DNA of 64,000 nucleotides. Origin: an uncultured Draconibacterium sp. GTDB lineage: Bacteria > Bacteroidota > Bacteroidia > Bacteroidales > Prolixibacteraceae. Positions 50,408-57,902 of the stretch are shown here, piece after piece (within the stretch, counting starts at the first letter, position 1; each line of letters begins with the position of its first letter). Both the position numbers and the translations under genes were made by a program. Under the pieces are notes generated by a model that was not told the DNA's origin, did no database searches, and saw only the letters and a program-made list of their open reading frames with translations. The DNA is taken from contig NZ_OY782038.1 in assembly GCF_963677575.1 (NCBI RefSeq), positions 4,033,501-4,097,500 of the forward strand, read 5' to 3'.

Positions 50408-51874
50408 ATGAAAAAACACTCAATGAAACGCATTATAATGTTGCTGGTAGTAATTACCGGCATTTTCTTTTTACAACCGCTGGCAGCACACGCCGGAGAA
50501 ACAATACTTGCGGTAGCCGACGCAGCAGCTCAACAAACCGATACTTCAAATATCCTTTTGGCAAAAGAACGACAAACGCCTTTTTCAATTATGACCCTTT
50601 TTCGGGGATTGTTGGGAATGGTTGTGTTAGTTTTTGTCGGTTATATTTTTAGTTCCGATCGCCGTAACATTCCTTGGCGAACAGTAGGAATTGGTTTAGC
50701 GATGCAAATTTTGCTGGCCCTTGGTGTTTTGTATGTGCCTATTGTGCAGAGTGGTTTCGAGTTCTTCGGAAAGATATTTGTTAAAGTGCTCGACTTTACC
50801 AAAGAAGGCAGTACCTTTCTGCTTGGCGATTTAATGAATGCCGATACTTATGGTTATATTTTTCTTTTTCAGGTATTGCCAACAATTATATTCTTTTCGG
50901 CTTTAACCAGTTTGTTATTTTACTGGGGAATTATCCAAAAGATTGTATACGGGCTGGCGTGGGTGTTTACCAAGGTTCTGAGGATTTCGGGTGCAGAAGC
51001 GCTATCGGTTGCCGGAAATATCTTTCTGGGGCAAACCGAATCGCCACTAATGATTAAAGCCTACCTCGATAAAATGAGCAAATCGGAAATTCTGTTGGTA
51101 ATGACCGGAGGAATGGCAACACTTGCCGGAGGTGTTTTAGCTGCATACATTGCTTTGCTAGGAGGCGACGATCCGCAACTTCGATTGGAATTTGCCAAGC
51201 ACCTGCTCACTGCATCGGTAATGGCAGCTCCTGCAGCCATTGTATTCTCGAAAATGCTGGTTCCGCCAACTGATGCAATTAATAAAACCATTGATGTGAA
51301 TCGCGATAAAATTGGAAGTAATGTTTTGGATGCCATTACAAACGGAACGACAGAAGGAGTAAAGCTAGCCGTAAATGTTGCTGCTATGCTTTTGGCTTTT
51401 ATTGCGTTTATTGCCATGTTCAATTTTATATTTACCAAAGTGGGCGCCATCACACATTTAAATGATGTTATTGCCAATATTACCGATGGAAAATACAATG
51501 AGCTGTCGCTGCAATTTATATTGGGGTATACCTTTTCTCCAATTATGTGGCTGATTGGTGTGTGCCCTGAAGACATTGCGGTGGTTGGCCGTTTACTGGG
51601 AGAGAAACTCATTCTTACCGAATTTATCGGTTATGTTTCGCTGGCCGACCTAAAAGCCGCCGGAGCGTTTACCGAAACCAAATCGATTATTATGGCTACC
51701 TATATATTATGTGGTTTTGCCAACTTTTCATCAATCGGTATTCAGATTGGCGGAATTGGAGCGCTGGCACCAAAACGCCGGGTACTGCTTTCGCAATACG
51801 GAATGCGTGCACTACTTGCCGGAACATTGGCTTCGCTTATGAGTGCTACCATTATTGGAATGATTTTGGGCTAA
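50408..51874 (+). CDS. NupC/CNT-family nucleoside transporter
   Basis: A 488-residue concentrative nucleoside transporter, inner membrane, probably cation-coupled. The CNT signatures GQTESPLMIKAYLDKMSKSE (near residue 203), MTGGMATLAGGVLAAYIA (near 230) and LTASVMAAPAAIVFSKML (near 265) are present. An N-terminal region (residues 1-60) has an extra hydrophobic segment, resembling a signal peptide, before the first CNT helix; such extensions occur in Bacteroidota members. Substrate specificity among nucleosides is not readable. Confidence 0.9.
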   Translation: MKKHSMKRIIMLLVVITGIFFLQPLAAHAGETILAVADAAAQQTDTSNILLAKERQTPFSIMTLFRGLLGMVVLVFVGYIFSSDRRNIPWRTVGIGLAMQILLALGVLYVPIVQSGFEFFGKIFVKVLDFTKEGSTFLLGDLMNADTYGYIFLFQVLPTIIFFSALTSLLFYWGIIQKIVYGLAWVFTKVLRISGAEALSVAGNIFLGQTESPLMIKAYLDKMSKSEILLVMTGGMATLAGGVLAAYIALLGGDDPQLRLEFAKHLLTASVMAAPAAIVFSKMLVPPTDAINKTIDVNRDKIGSNVLDAITNGTTEGVKLAVNVAAMLLAFIAFIAMFNFIFTKVGAITHLNDVIANITDGKYNELSLQFILGYTFSPIMWLIGVCPEDIAVVGRLLGEKLILTEFIGYVSLADLKAAGAFTETKSIIMATYILCGFANFSSIGIQIGGIGALAPKRRVLLSQYGMRALLAGTLASLMSATIIGMILG

Positions 51875-52260
51875 TATTAACTCAACTTTAACTGCTGGTT
51901 ATTTAGAGCGAATTTAAAAATATGAGATTTGTCAGGATTTTTGGTCACTTTTTGTTGTTCTGACGTTTTTTCGAGGTGAGGTATTAACCCCATGAAAAAT
52001 TGAAATACGCTTTTGCTTTTTTACTGAATAAAAAATTCACCCCTGCTTGAAATCTAAAAACTATAGTTGAAAACACTCTAGTCAGAAGTTGAACCCTGTT
52101 TCTTAAAATAATAAAAAATCCATTTGAAATGTTTTAAATTGTTGCAAAAGGGTGTTTTTTGATAGGAAAATGTTTTCTGGGAGGCATAAACTCTGTCAAA
52201 TTATTAAGATCATATTCTATTTTTGGTCACCGAATTAAAAATCCTGATGAATATGATGTG
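51875..52260. other. Non-coding AT-rich gap before the IS982 element
   Basis: About 390 bp with no reading frame of note. The sequence TTTTTGGTCAC occurs twice (near 51937 and 52220), but no inverted-repeat ends or other recognisable structure was found. Confidence 0.5.
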
Positions 52261-53309
52261 ACCTTTCCTAAAATAACGTGAGTTCGACCTAAGCGAAAGT
52301 GGAAACTTCAGTTTGTTCAACAATTTCATCCATTCTAAGGGTAGGTTTTTTAGGTAGGAATGAATAAGCGATTAAGCCTGAAAGCAAATTTGTCAGGAAG
52401 TTTTCAAAACTTCTGTGCCTGGTATGTTCTATTTGACAGATATTCTTCAGTTCATCATTAACCGTTTCAATTAATGCTCTTTTGCGAAGTAAAATTTTAT
52501 CCTGAGTCAACATTAATGAGTTTTTCATGTTCTTGCGAATCTTGGTAATCAAATGAATACCATCAATAAACAAGTCGTGAAACAAATTTTTGGATATATA
52601 GCCTTTATCGGCGACTAACTTTTCGAATATTTTGTCATGAAAGTTTTTGTTTTTCAATGGTTCCCTGTCATCAACGTTACCTGGATTAAAAAGAAAGTCA
52701 AGGATTTCCCCCTTGTCATTAATTACAATGTGTAGTTTGAAACCGAAAAACCAGCCCATTGAGCATTGCCCCTTTGTGGCCAGCCCTTTAAAGGTCTGAT
52801 GTTGAAACTCACGCCTTATATGACAAACCCGAATAGGAGTAGAATAGATAAACGAAACACCTGTACACTCGCCCAGACAACATAGTTGGAGAAACACAGC
52901 CATTGGCATTAAAGCCTTTTGTTGTAGTTCCACAAAACGGTTGTATGCTACCGTTTTCGGAAAGTCAGCTTGCATATGTTCCTGAACGTGCATGATGTAA
53001 AAATGCTTTAAACAACGGTATTTCTTTAGGTGAAACAAGATTACGATGGTTATAACCTCGCTATCGGACATGGTAAATTTACGCTTTCTTCGTTTTACAG
53101 AGGTTTTTTCAGTGAGGATGTGTCCCTCCTTGTTTTTTTCAAATTCTTTACAGAATTCGTCAACCAGATAGAAAATTTCGGTAATTTTAGAATCCATATT
53201 AGAACAGGGTTTTGTTTGTTATATATTTAAATGTGAGATACTTAAATATAATCAAAACCTTGTTTATTTTCTAATATATAATTGTATTTCTTACATCGAA
53301 CTGACGTTA
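52261..53309 (-). mobile_element. IS982-family element, probably inactive
   Basis: One transposase gene with terminal inverted-repeat-like ends: left TAACGTGAGTTCGACCTAAG (52274-52293) and right, in reverse complement, TAACGTCAGTTCGATGTAAG (53309-53290), 16 of 20 matching. The left end is preceded by ACCTTTCC, as expected of IS982 termini, but the outermost bases of the right end are replaced by the inverted repeat of the adjacent IS3 element. The transposase lacks its first catalytic Asp (see CDS). Confidence 0.8.
52289..53197 (-). CDS. IS982-family transposase, first catalytic Asp replaced by Tyr
   Basis: A 302-residue IS982-family DDE transposase; MGWFFGFKLHIVINDKGEIL and the VADKGYISKNL segment, which carries a catalytic Asp, are typical. 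In the family the first catalytic motif is a DSTPLRVC-like sequence; here it reads SFIYSTPIRVC, with TAT (codon 52846-52844) where GAT is expected. A single G-to-T change explains it. The rest of the frame is intact and the C-terminal Glu motif (KRALIETVNDELKN) is present. The protein is therefore expected to be catalytically dead. Confidence 0.85.
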   Translation of the reverse strand: MDSKITEIFYLVDEFCKEFEKNKEGHILTEKTSVKRRKRKFTMSDSEVITIVILFHLKKYRCLKHFYIMHVQEHMQADFPKTVAYNRFVELQQKALMPMAVFLQLCCLGECTGVSFIYSTPIRVCHIRREFQHQTFKGLATKGQCSMGWFFGFKLHIVINDKGEILDFLFNPGNVDDREPLKNKNFHDKIFEKLVADKGYISKNLFHDLFIDGIHLITKIRKNMKNSLMLTQDKILLRKRALIETVNDELKNICQIEHTRHRSFENFLTNLLSGLIAYSFLPKKPTLRMDEIVEQTEVSTFA

Positions 53310-54157
53310 AAATAGCTTGACAGATTATTACTGTGCAAGTGTGCATCTGCCGGAAACATAAAGTCTACGCTGCGGTGAGGCCGTTTGTTGTTGTATTTGT
53401 AAACCGCAACTTTTGTGGCTTCGAATGCTGCATGGTAATCCCGGAATGTTTCGTTTAAATCGTATTCGTCCTTTAAAATTCCGTTAACGCGTTCAGCTAT
53501 AGCATTTTCGTACGGATCGCCGTTTTCGGTCATCGAGATATTTATTTTCGAGCCCTTCAGGAAGTTTACATAGTCGTTACAACAGTATTGTATCCCCCGG
53601 TCTGAATGGTGGATAAGCCCCGGTTTTACTCCCTCGCCTGCAACTGCCATGCGCAGGGCGTTTAATGCCCCTTCGCTTGTAAGATCGGGCCAGAGGCACC
53701 AGCCTACTATCTTCTTCGAATAGGCATCGGTTACCAGAGAGAGGTAAACAAACCCTTTTTCGGTGCGGATATAGGTAATGTCGCTAACCCATAAGCGTCC
53801 AGAGCTGAATAGTTCTATCTCACGAATCAGGTTGGAATATTTACGGTAAAAATGGTTCTAATTCGTGGTTTTAGGCCCTCTTCTTTTACGTTTTACCAAT
53901 AAACCGTGTTCACGCAAAAGGTAGTAGAATTTGTCACGTCCATATTTAATATTATGTTCCTGTAGTTGCGGCGCTATCAAGTGATGAAGTTTTTCGGCTC
54001 CCATTCGCTTGTGCTCTTTGCGCAACTCTTTTACCAATGTTAATATAAATACTTCCTGCATTTGAAGCCCCGACTGGCGCTTTCTGCTGTCGTACCAAGC
54101 CTGACGGCTAAACCCAAACAGTCCGCACAGTACAGCTTTGCTTGTTAGCGGGTACAT
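53291..54157 (-). pseudogene. IS3-family orfB (DDE transposase), interrupted by one amber codon
   Basis: The frame from 54157 to 53291 encodes an IS3-type rve integrase: HTH_21-like N-terminus (MYPLTSKAVLCGLFGFSRQA), the first Asp in DITYIRTEKG, second in HHSDRGIQY and Glu in ENAIAERVNGIL. It is broken only by TAG at 53860-53858 (TTN-stop-NHFYRKY), where relatives have Ser or similar. The two open halves, 99 and 119 residues, would otherwise join in frame. The C-terminal residues run into the IS982 right end. Confidence 0.85.
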
Positions 54158-54171
54158 GTGCGTTAGTACTC

Positions 54172-54576
54172 CTACTGCCTGGGGCCAGACTTTTTTCTGA
54201 TCTCGAGCTTGTAGTCGTTCTCGGCAATGTCGATCATGGTGTTCAGCGCAACGTTTTTCATTTGCGCCAGTTCCAGCTGCTTCTCCAGCTCTTTGATGCG
54301 TTTTTCCAAGGCCTTGTTATCTGCTCTTTCTTTTGAACTCATAGACTGCAAAGATAAGTGGATTTCGTCGGAATATTTGACCTGCCACTCTTTATAGGTC
54401 TGACCAAAATGACGTGGTAATTTAAAAGCTTCACGAGCTTCTGCTACACTCATCCGTTCTGAATCAAGTTCGGCTATTAACCAACGCCGAAAACTGGTCT
54501 CGTAATTACTATAATCTACTTTTTCCTGCTTAAAACCTTCCATATTGTCCGAAAGGTTAGTACTTAATTTTTCCAT
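54172..54576 (-). CDS. IS3-family orfA (HTH/leucine-zipper protein)
   Basis: A 134-residue orfA. A helix-turn-helix-like region (SVAEAREAFKLPRHFGQTYK near residue 45) precedes a coiled-coil leucine-zipper segment (KRIKELEKQLELAQMKNVAL near 92-111). A slippery heptamer A-AAA-AAG lies at 54196-54190 in the zero frame near the 3' end; a -1 shift there continues in frame into orfB. The element's orfB has an amber codon, so only orfA and truncated products are expected. Confidence 0.85.
   Translation of the reverse strand: MEKLSTNLSDNMEGFKQEKVDYSNYETSFRRWLIAELDSERMSVAEAREAFKLPRHFGQTYKEWQVKYSDEIHLSLQSMSSKERADNKALEKRIKELEKQLELAQMKNVALNTMIDIAENDYKLEIRKKSGPRQ
54190..54196 (-). promoter_or_regulatory. 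Programmed -1 frameshift heptamer between orfA and orfB
   Basis: A-AAA-AAG read in the orfA frame; a -1 slip leads directly into the orfB frame (reading on as VWPQAVGVLTHMYPLTSK). This is the standard IS3 transposase-fusion device. Confidence 0.8.
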
Positions 54577-54617
54577 TTTTACTTAACTTTTTTAGTCAAG
54601 CTATTTTAGGATAAGAC

Positions 54618-54682
54618 ACTTCGTTATCGAACGGCGAGCTTTACACGATTCTTACCAATAAAGCGGCTAAGGGTAAAAAAGG
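54618..54682 (+). mobile_element. 65-bp fragment of an ISAon1-family element
   Basis: Identical over 65 bp to positions 55291-55355 inside orf2 of the adjacent ISAon1 copy (encoding TSLSNGELYTILTNKAAKGK). It lies between the IS3 right end and the left end of copy 1, so an earlier ISAon1 copy existed here and was mostly lost. Confidence 0.9.
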
Positions 54683-54755
54683 GATCGGATCACATTAAAA
54701 AGTAGGTGGAGTAAAAAATTAAATTGATCTTTGTGGTTTTATTTTTTGATATAAA

Positions 54756-55136
54756 ATGATTCCGCAACAAAGTCAATATAAGGCCCTGGTAGAAGCCCTT
54801 CTTCCCGAAGATTTATTTCGCTATTTTGAGATTGTCGATGTTAAGGTTCAGCCTTCATCAATTGATGTTTATCTGGATGAGTTAACCACTCCTCCATTGT
54901 CGCACAAAAACGTAAAACTGGTATCGAAAGGTTTTCATTCAGCAGTTACAATCCAGGATTTTCCGATACGTAAGAAAGCTGTTTTTCTTCATGTGAGAAG
55001 GCGTAAATGGAAAGAAGAACGTACCGGGAAAATCATCAGCAACAATTGGGAAACAGCAGCAAAGGGAACGCGTTATACAAAGGATTTCGCGTCTTTTTTA
55101 AAAGGATTATTTGGACAATTACCCGATCAGCAGTAA
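54756..55136 (+). CDS. ISAon1 family N-terminal-region protein (orf1, copy 1)
   Basis: A 126-residue protein of the ISAon1 N-terminal-region family, with IRKKAVFLHVRRRKWKEERT near residue 72, Lys/Arg rich and probably DNA-binding. It overlaps orf2 by 26 bp in the +1 frame, so orf1 and orf2 may be fused by frameshifting or orf2 is translated independently. Confidence 0.85.
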   Translation: MIPQQSQYKALVEALLPEDLFRYFEIVDVKVQPSSIDVYLDELTTPPLSHKNVKLVSKGFHSAVTIQDFPIRKKAVFLHVRRRKWKEERTGKIISNNWETAAKGTRYTKDFASFLKGLFGQLPDQQ

Positions 55137-56094
55137 CAGCCTGGATAAGTTTTTTCACATCAATGGAGAACAGTTTGGACAGCAATACAAAGAGTACCTT
55201 AGCAATTACAATAACTGGCCAATGCGGCCTCATGCCGATGACTGGATGGTTTTCGCGCAGAATATTGGCAGCTATTTAAGCATCGATGAAACTTCGTTAT
55301 CGAACGGCGAGCTTTACACGATTCTTACCAATAAAGCGGCTAAGGGTAAAAAAGGTGTACTGGTAGCTATGATCAAAGGAACCTGTGCTGAAGATGTAGT
55401 CGAAGCTTTAAGAATCATTCCTCTCAGTGAGCGTCGTAAAGTCAGGGAAATAACCCTTGATATGGCTGGTTCGATGGGACAAATTGCCAGGCAATGCTTT
55501 CCAAAAGCAACACGTGTTATTGATCGTTTTCATGTGCAAAAGCTTGCACTCGATGCCCTGCAGGAGATACGCATAAAACACAGGTGGGACGCCATTGACG
55601 AAGAAACAAATGCTAAAGAGAATGCTAAATGGGACAAGAAAATTTACACCCCGTTTCGCTTTGATAATGGCGATACAAAAAAACAATTACTGGCACGCAG
55701 CAGGTATCTTTTGTTTAAATCAGCTGACAAATGGAGTCAGTCTCAAAAACAAAGAGCCAAAATTCTTTTTGCACAATACCCCGATATTAAAAAAGCATTT
55801 GACCTAACACACGATTTAAGGAGCATTTTCGCAAAAACAAAAGAGAAGGCGGTGGTATACACAAAACTGGCACACTGGTATAATAAAGTCGCAGACTCCG
55901 GGTTTCGCTCGTTTAACACAATATCGGCTACTATTTACACCCATTACAAGGAAATACTCAACTTCTTTGACCGGCGAAGCACCAATGCTTCAGCAGAATC
56001 TTTCAATGCTAAACTGAAAGCTTTTAGAGCAGCATTGAGAGGCGTAAGTGACATGAAATATTTTCTGTTTAGAGTAGCAAAAATTTATGCCTGA
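55111..56094 (+). CDS. ISAon1-family transposase (orf2, copy 1)
   Basis: A 327-residue DDE transposase with Asp in IDETSLSNGELY and in TLDMAGSMGQIARQCFPKA, the RVIDRFHVQKLALDAL segment, and the C-terminal NASAESFNAKLKAFRAALRG with the Glu. The frame begins at TTG and has no strong ATG upstream, and the preceding TAA at 55099-55101 excludes an upstream start. It is nearly identical to the copy at 56565, with about nine substitutions across both ORFs. Confidence 0.88.
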   Translation: MDNYPISSNSLDKFFHINGEQFGQQYKEYLSNYNNWPMRPHADDWMVFAQNIGSYLSIDETSLSNGELYTILTNKAAKGKKGVLVAMIKGTCAEDVVEALRIIPLSERRKVREITLDMAGSMGQIARQCFPKATRVIDRFHVQKLALDALQEIRIKHRWDAIDEETNAKENAKWDKKIYTPFRFDNGDTKKQLLARSRYLLFKSADKWSQSQKQRAKILFAQYPDIKKAFDLTHDLRSIFAKTKEKAVVYTKLAHWYNKVADSGFRSFNTISATIYTHYKEILNFFDRRSTNASAESFNAKLKAFRAALRGVSDMKYFLFRVAKIYA

Positions 56095-56127
56095 AAAAGC
56101 AAATCCACCGGATTTTCAATGTGATCC

Positions 56128-56140
56128 GATCCGTGATCCG
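56128..56140. repeat. 13-bp spacer/duplication at the ISAon1 junction
   Basis: GATCCGTGATCCG separates copy 1 from copy 2 and recurs exactly after copy 2 at 57582-57594, so it may be a target-site duplication of copy 2 or part of a tandem duplication unit. Confidence 0.65.
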
Positions 56141-56209
56141 GGATCACATTGAAAAGTAGGTGGAGTAAAAAATTAAATTGATCTTTGTGGATTTATTTTT
56201 TGATATAAA

Positions 56210-56590
56210 ATGATTCCGCAACAAAGTCAATATAAGGCCCTGGTAGAAGCCCTTCTTCCCGAAGATTTATTTCGCTATTTTGAGATTGTCGATGTTAAGG
56301 TTCAGCCTTCATCAATAGATGTTTATCTGGATGAGTTAAACACTCCTCCATTGTCGCACAAAAACGTAAAACTGGTATCGAAAGGTTTTCATTCAGCAGT
56401 TACAATCCAGGATTTTCCGATACGTAAGAAAGCTGTTTTTCTTCATGTGAGAAGGCGTAAATGGAAAGAAGAACGTACCGGGAAAATCATCAGCAACAAT
56501 TGGGAAACAGCAGCAAAGGGAACGCGTTATACAAAGGATTTCGCGTCTTTTTTAAAAGGATTATTTGGACAATTACCCGATCAGCAGTAA
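56210..56590 (+). CDS. ISAon1 family N-terminal-region protein (orf1, copy 2)
   Basis: A 126-residue protein identical to copy 1 except Asn for Thr at residue 44 (DELNTPP). Same overlap with orf2. Confidence 0.85.
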   Translation: MIPQQSQYKALVEALLPEDLFRYFEIVDVKVQPSSIDVYLDELNTPPLSHKNVKLVSKGFHSAVTIQDFPIRKKAVFLHVRRRKWKEERTGKIISNNWETAAKGTRYTKDFASFLKGLFGQLPDQQ

Positions 56591-57548
56591 CAGCCTGGAT
56601 AAGTTTTTTCACATCAATGGAGAACAGTTTGGACAGCAATACAAAGAGCACCTTAGCAATTACAATAACTGGCCAATGCGGCCTCATGCCGATGACTGGA
56701 TGGTTTTCGCGCAGAATATTGGCAGCTATTTAAGCATTGATGAAACTTCGTTATCGAACGGCGAGCTTTACACGATTCTTACCAATAAAGCGGCTAAGGG
56801 TAAAAAAGGTGTACTGGTAGCTATGATCAAAGGAACCAGGGCTGAAGATGTAGTCGAAGCTTTAAAAATCATTCCTCTCAGTGAGCGTCGTAAAGTCAGG
56901 GAAATAACCCTTGATATGGCCGGTTCGATGGGACAAATTGCCAGGCAATGCTTTCCAAAAGCAACACGTGTTATTGATCGTTTTCATGTGCAAAAGCTTG
57001 CACTCGATGCCCTGCAGGAGATACGCATAAAACACAGGTGGGACGCCATTGACCAAGAAACAAATGCTAAAGAGAATGCTAAATGGGACAAGAAAATTTA
57101 CACCCTGTTTCGCTTTGATAATGGCGATACAAAAAAACAATTACTGGCACGCAGCAGGTATCTTTTGTTTAAATCAGCCGACAAATGGAGTCAGTCTCAA
57201 AAACAAAGAGCCAAAATTCTTTTTGCACAATACCCCGATATTAAAAAAGCATTTGACCTAACACACGATTTAAGGATCATTTTCGCAAAAACAAAAGAGA
57301 AGGCGGTGGCGTACACAAAACTGGCACACTGGTATAATAAAGTCGCAGACTCCGGGTTTCGCTCGTTTAACACAATATCGGCTACTATTTACACCCATTA
57401 CAAGGAAATACTCAACTTCTTTGACCGGCGAAACACCAATGCTTCAGCAGAATCTTTCAATGCTAAACTGAAAGCTTTTAGAGCAGCATTGAGAGGCGTA
57501 AGTGACATGAAATATTTTCTGTTTAGAGTAGCAAAAATTTATGCCTGA
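56565..57548 (+). CDS. ISAon1-family transposase (orf2, copy 2)
   Basis: A 327-residue transposase, intact, with all the catalytic motifs seen in copy 1. Differences from copy 1 include His for Tyr in KEHLSN, Arg for Cys in KGTRAED, Leu for Pro in YTLFRF and Ile for Ser in LRIIFA. The Arg and Leu at these positions look more typical of a functional enzyme than the Cys and Pro of copy 1. Confidence 0.88.
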   Translation: MDNYPISSNSLDKFFHINGEQFGQQYKEHLSNYNNWPMRPHADDWMVFAQNIGSYLSIDETSLSNGELYTILTNKAAKGKKGVLVAMIKGTRAEDVVEALKIIPLSERRKVREITLDMAGSMGQIARQCFPKATRVIDRFHVQKLALDALQEIRIKHRWDAIDQETNAKENAKWDKKIYTLFRFDNGDTKKQLLARSRYLLFKSADKWSQSQKQRAKILFAQYPDIKKAFDLTHDLRIIFAKTKEKAVAYTKLAHWYNKVADSGFRSFNTISATIYTHYKEILNFFDRRNTNASAESFNAKLKAFRAALRGVSDMKYFLFRVAKIYA

Positions 57549-57624
57549 AAAAGCAAATCCACCGGATTTTCAATGTGATCCGATCCGTGATCCGCTTCTT
57601 TTGCCTGATTTTTTCATCATAAAA

Positions 57625-57651
57625 AAAGCCCGCAGTAAAACTACAGGCTTT
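57625..57651 (-). terminator. Terminator of tRNA-Gln
   Basis: On the minus strand AAAGCC (57651-57646) pairs with GGCTTT (57630-57625) around a smaller inner hairpin, followed by a T-run. It lies directly after the tRNA 3' end. Confidence 0.75.
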
Positions 57652-57653
57652 CG

Positions 57654-57729
57654 TGGTTGACCCACCAGGGCTCGAACCTGGACTCTTCTGAACCAAAATC
57701 AGACGTGTTGCCAATTACACCATGGGTCA
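57654..57729 (-). tRNA. tRNA-Gln (anticodon TTG)
   Basis: 76 nt including an encoded CCA. Acceptor stem TGACCCA/TGGGTCA, anticodon arm TCTGA-TTTTGGT-TCAGA with anticodon TTG (reads CAA/CAG), and T arm with GGTTCGAGCC. The U1-A72 pair is usual for glutamine tRNA. A -7 box is 33 bp upstream and a terminator directly follows. Confidence 0.95.
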
Positions 57730-57761
57730 GTCCTTATTGTGTCTTTTCGTTAAAGACGGTG

Positions 57762-57769
57762 CAAAAGTA
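57762..57769 (-). promoter_or_regulatory. Promoter -7 box of tRNA-Gln
   Basis: TACTTTTG on the minus strand, an exact TAnnTTTG match 33 bp upstream of the tRNA 5' end. Confidence 0.65.
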
Positions 57770-57877
57770 TAAAAAAATTTTATTCTGCAATATCTGGGTA
57801 AAAAAAAAATCCTCCTTTCGAAAAAAAGGTGAAATGCTTTTTGAGAATTATGTTCGCAGCATTCATGTTTAAAAGCT

Positions 57878-57885
57878 TATATTTG
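57878..57885 (+). promoter_or_regulatory. Promoter -7 box of the DUF2723 gene
   Basis: TATATTTG, an exact TAnnTTTG match 17 bp before the ATG, giving a very short leader. Confidence 0.65.
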
Positions 57886-57902
57886 CCTTTGTTCAAAATT
57901 AA

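Larger units (their letters stand above)
53308..54608 (-). mobile_element. IS3-family element with 14-bp perfect inverted repeats, probably defective
   Basis: TAAAATAGCTTGAC (53308-53321) and GTCAAGCTATTTTA (54595-54608) are perfect inverted repeats bounding orfA and orfB. The left end abuts the IS982 right end, and the right flank is the 65-bp ISAon1 fragment after 9 bp. No short target-site duplication was found, as expected if flanking DNA was later rearranged. Confidence 0.8.
54687..56127 (+). mobile_element. ISAon1-family insertion sequence, copy 1 (1441 bp)
   Basis: Left end GGATCACATT, then a gene pair (orf1, orf2), right end whose reverse complement starts GGATCACATTGAAAA. A second copy begins at 56141 after a 13-bp spacer. 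The left inverted repeat of this copy differs (ATTAAAAA instead of ATTGAAAA), while the right end is perfect. Confidence 0.88.
56141..57581 (+). mobile_element. ISAon1-family insertion sequence, copy 2 (1441 bp)
   Basis: Starts GGATCACATTGAAAA and ends with its perfect reverse complement at 57567-57581. It lies exactly 1454 bp downstream of copy 1 in the same orientation, and its ORFs differ from copy 1 at only about nine residues. It ends 73 bp before the encoded 3' CCA end of tRNA-Gln. Confidence 0.88.

Noticed and set aside
51875..52260. Inverted repeat GGTCAC/GTGACC (52225-52263) as element end
   Set aside because: Only 6 bp; occurrence by chance is likely and it does not define a second end.
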